A DNA stretch of 64,000 nt from CAZHEV01 sp964531335 [NCBI: uncultured bacterium] (GTDB taxonomy: Bacteria > Eisenbacteria > RBG-16-71-46 > CAZHEV01): the NCBI GenBank assembly GCA_964531335.1, contig CAZHEV010000007.1:132909-196908 (forward strand), written 5' to 3'. Below the pieces are notes generated by a model. That model made no database searches. It was not told where the DNA came from and saw only the letters and a list, made by a program, of their open reading frames with translations. This document shows, piece by piece, positions 61,922-64,000 of this stretch. Numbering within the stretch: position 1 is the stretch's first letter; each line of letters begins with the position of its first letter. A program made the position numbers and the translations under genes.

Positions 61922-62644
61922 TCACAAAGGTGGGCCCGGAAGGACCGGTGGTCCCTCCGGGCTTCTTGGTCGCCCGGGCCGGCTCCGTCGGATGAGCTCG
62001 ATGAGGTCATCAGCGGAGCGAACCGGGCTACCCTCGTACCCGACAATGACGAAGCCTTTCCTGATGCCGCTGTCTGTTGCGGGCCCCGAGCTGACCACGT
62101 CCGTCACCAGGGCGCCGGCAACGCCTTCGGGAACGCCGTGGGCCTTCCCGGCGCAGCACGGCATGTCACAGCCGGGCGGGCACGGGGGCTTCTGCATCTC
62201 GATGCGCACGTCGGCGCAGCACGGCATGCCGCAATAGGGCCCCCACCCCTGAGCGTGAGCATAGCCCCACATTCTCGACTGCGGCCGGTAAGGCCCGCAG
62301 CGCAACCCATAGAGCCGGCAAGCCACGCTTCCGCATGCGCACTCGGAGCTCTTCTGATGCACCCTACTCCACCTGGGCCCGTACACCGTCGCGGCACAGC
62401 CGTGGCAACCGGAGGTCGGACAGGGGGCCCCGCAGGGAGTGGCGCATTGTGACGGGCACGGTGTTTTACAAGGCTGAACACGGGCTGCCTCGCTCTGCCT
62501 CGCCGCCGAGGCCTCGCACGGCGCCTTTGATCGGAAATCGCCCGTGGCTGGGCCAGCCTGGGCCAGGCCGATCCCTGCCATGCAAAGCGCCAGGCTCAAG
62601 GCCACGGCCGCTATCAGAGACCGGGCCGGCTTCTTGATCTTCAC
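61922..62644 (-). CDS. Secreted Cys-rich protein with a C-terminal PDZ-like domain
   Basis: The 240-residue protein has a signal peptide (about 1-30, cleavage after AQA), then a long Cys-rich region (19 Cys in the mature part, including CKTPCPSQCATPC, then CADV-x-CC and PPCPPGCDMPCC). A PDZ-like domain follows (GVAGALVTDVVSSGPATDSGIRKGFVIVGYEG) near 175-215. The start is GTG at 62644 with AAAGGG eight bases upstream. PDZ domains bind peptide C-termini; the Cys-rich part may bind metal or be cross-linked outside the cell. The 3' end overlaps, in the opposite strand, the terminator of the M20 gene. Family not recognised. Confidence 0.6.
   Translation of the reverse strand: MKIKKPARSLIAAVALSLALCMAGIGLAQAGPATGDFRSKAPCEASAARQSEAARVQPCKTPCPSQCATPCGAPCPTSGCHGCAATVYGPRWSRVHQKSSECACGSVACRLYGLRCGPYRPQSRMWGYAHAQGWGPYCGMPCCADVRIEMQKPPCPPGCDMPCCAGKAHGVPEGVAGALVTDVVSSGPATDSGIRKGFVIVGYEGSPVRSADDLIELIRRSRPGRPRSPEGPPVLPGPPL
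61934..61967 (+). terminator. Terminator of the oxidoreductase-M20 operon
   Basis: A 13-bp stem with one A-C mismatch (GCCCGGAAGGACC at 61934-61946, partner at 61950-61962), a 3-base loop, then TTCTT. It lies inside the 3' coding part of the antisense Cys-rich gene. Confidence 0.55.
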
Positions 62645-62759
62645 AATGTCGCCCTTTCAATGTAGCGCATCCTGGATCGGAGACAGCCGCCTCCACACCC
62701 GATACCTATGCGAGAATACACGTTATGGGGGCCGAGGTTCCATATCTATCGGACGCGGC

Positions 62760-62788
62760 TTGACGCGGGGAAGAGGTTACAATATCGT
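62760..62788 (+). promoter_or_regulatory. Candidate sigma-70-type promoter for dcd
   Basis: TTGACG (62760-62765), 17 bases, TATCGT (62783-62788). A TACAAT at 62778-62783 is closer to a perfect -10 but only 12 bases from the -35. The leader would be about 115 bases. No other clear signal in 62645-62909. Confidence 0.35.
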
Positions 62789-62909
62789 TGAGCCCCGAGG
62801 CCGCTTGGCCCCGCTGTGGTGTGGGGGTCGTAGCGCCATAGATGACAGGACCATGCCGTATGTACTGAATGTGAAGTATTAAAGGATTCGTTTCACCGGG
62901 GGTGCGTCG

Positions 62910-63491
62910 ATGGGAGTCAAGTCGGATGGATGGATCAGGAGGATGGCCCTTGAAAACGGGATGATCGACCCCTTCGAGGAGAAGCAGGTCGCCGAGGGGA
63001 CGATATCCTACGGCCTCTCATCGTATGGCTACGATATCAGGGTGGCGGAGGAATTCGAGGTCTTCACGAACATAAACACCGCCTTGGTGGACCCGAAGAG
63101 GTTCGACCCCGGATCCATGGTCGAGGTGACGGGCGATAGCTGCATCATCCCTCCCAACTCGTTCGCTCTGGCCAGGTCTCTGGAGTACTTCCGGATCCCC
63201 AGGAACGTAATCACGCTGTGCGTAGGCAAATCCACGTACGCGCGATGCGGAATCATCACCAACGTGACCCCGTTCGAGCCGGAATGGGAAGGATACGTCA
63301 CCCTGGAGATATCGAACACAACCCCTCTTCCGGCCAAGGTGTACGCCGGGGAGGGAATAGCTCAGGTGCTGTTTTTCGAGGGTGACGAGACGTGTGAGAT
63401 GTCTTATGCAGACAAGAAGGGCAGATACCAGAAGCAGAAAGGCATAACGGTGGCGCGCGTCGGAAAACAGGGGGACCCGCCCGCGGGCTAG
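62910..63491 (+). CDS. dcd: dCTP deaminase
   Basis: The 193-residue protein converts dCTP to dUTP (and in some members to dUMP). Family motifs are seen: [18 protein letters not shown] near 31-48, the [10 protein letters not shown] region near 107 (corresponding to the GRSS-x-AR motif that binds phosphates), and [34 protein letters not shown] near 121-154. The dCTP deaminase versus bifunctional DCD-DUT distinction is not certain from sequence. The start ATG at 62910 has GGGGGTG upstream. It is convergent with the anti-sigma gene. Confidence 0.9.
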   Translation: MGVKSDGWIRRMALENGMIDPFEEKQVAEGTISYGLSSYGYDIRVAEEFEVFTNINTALVDPKRFDPGSMVEVTGDSCIIPPNSFALARSLEYFRIPRNVITLCVGKSTYARCGIITNVTPFEPEWEGYVTLEISNTTPLPAKVYAGEGIAQVLFFEGDETCEMSYADKKGRYQKQKGITVARVGKQGDPPAG

Positions 63492-63552
63492 GCCGCGATA
63501 CGGGTTCCGTGACGCACCTCGAAAAGCAATGATTGACAGCGCTCGTTATCCT

Positions 63553-63873
63553 TTACAGGGTATCTTCATCCTCCATCCTCCGGCGGGGTCGGTCAAAAGG
63601 GTGCGAGCTGCTCTCCGGAGGCGAGTCGGGCATCGGAATCCTGCGCTCCAGGACCCTGTGAAGCCTCTCTGCCAAGTCTTTGGGGATGTCCCTATAGGCC
63701 AAAGCCTTTGTCATGACCACGGATTTTCTAAAGGTGTTGACAAAGGCGACGCAGTCGGGACAGTCGGCGAGGTGTCCTTTGATAAGGGTCTCCGCATCCG
63801 GCGAGCAACTGCCCTCGACGTAGTCCGAGAGCAGATCGACGACTTCCTTGCATCCGTACTTAGCTTCGTGCAT
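63553..63873 (-). CDS. Zinc-finger anti-sigma factor (ZAS-type), no sigma gene in window
   Basis: The 106-residue protein starts MHEAKYGCKEVVDLLSDYVEGSCSPDAETLIKGHLADCPDC, the anti-sigma ZAS domain with Cys8 and the H34-x3-C38-x2-C41 zinc site. No transmembrane helix follows, so it is a soluble type, perhaps redox-sensing. Its ECF sigma partner is usually upstream; the 127 bases to the window edge hold only a possible short 3' end in one frame, so the partner may lie beyond it. The start ATG at 63873 has AGGAGG five bases upstream. Confidence 0.75.
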   Translation of the reverse strand: MHEAKYGCKEVVDLLSDYVEGSCSPDAETLIKGHLADCPDCVAFVNTFRKSVVMTKALAYRDIPKDLAERLHRVLERRIPMPDSPPESSSHPFDRPRRRMEDEDTL

Positions 63874-64000
63874 AGATTCCTCCTGGTGTCCTGACCTCTC
63901 ACTCTTTATGACCGGCCCGACCCAAGAGGGGATTCAGCCGAATCGAGGCTGATATGGAACAACCGACGTCAACCCCTATTTGCTACCTCCTCTTCCCCGT

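Noticed and set aside
63533-63559. TTGACA on the plus strand as a promoter
   Set aside because: No acceptable -10 at 16-18 bases, and there is no plus-strand gene downstream in the window.
1-64000. CRISPR arrays, tRNA or rRNA genes, insertion sequences, phage genes
   Set aside because: Looked for repeated direct repeats, cloverleaf-type segments, transposase and phage motifs; none seen by eye.

Overview
This window is from a GC-rich diderm (Gram-negative-type) bacterium, probably an uncultivated lineage. Evidence for an outer membrane includes two secretins, an Omp85-family barrel, a TolC/RND efflux system and several lipoproteins. Coding density is high, ATA (Ile) and AGG (Arg) codons are common despite the high GC, and several genes appear to start at TTG behind strong Shine-Dalgarno sites. 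I saw no rRNA, tRNA, CRISPR array, insertion sequence or phage gene. I cannot assign a phylum from sequence alone.

Left part (1-29.3 kb): type IV pilus (or related pseudopilus) genes in several blocks. A minus-strand pilW-pilX pair runs off the left edge. The core block (pilC, major prepilin, pilM-N-O-P, secretin) is on the minus strand at 17.7-23.7 kb. A second set of four minor-pilin genes is on the plus strand at 23.9-27.1 kb, and a STAS gene plus pilB are on the minus strand at 27.1-29.2 kb. Two nearly identical sigma-54-type promoters precede pilW and STAS-pilB. Between these blocks lie a glutaminase-dead asparagine-synthase-like gene, a decayed SDR gene, a secreted beta-helix protein, a POT-family peptide transporter, a fused hydroxyacyl-CoA dehydrogenase/enoyl-CoA hydratase next to pta-ackA (acetyl-CoA to acetate with ATP), and an M16 protease lipoprotein.

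Middle part (29.4-45.8 kb): a nucleotide-translocase-like gene is divergent from a tight five-gene operon: secreted metallophosphoesterase, second translocase with HEAT repeats, lone cyclic-nucleotide-binding domain, POTRA-less Omp85 barrel, and an exported protein with protein-kinase-like motifs. This is the most system-like novelty here and could be an extracytoplasmic phosphorylation module. It is followed by an RND-MFP-TolC efflux operon and a divergent, catalytically dead relative of glutamate dehydrogenase.

Right part (46-64 kb): a small lipoprotein, a phosphofructokinase with pyrophosphate-type residues, a histidine kinase that has lost most of its ATPase domain, an oligopeptide ABC importer without ATPase genes, an active/inactive M16 protease pair, a second short secretin with a two-TM partner and a divergent lipoprotein, a Gfo/Idh oxidoreductase plus M20 peptidase, a Cys-rich PDZ protein, dCTP deaminase, and a zinc-finger anti-sigma factor near the right edge. 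Two genes are clearly broken (SDR, histidine kinase). Promoters and terminators were read by eye.
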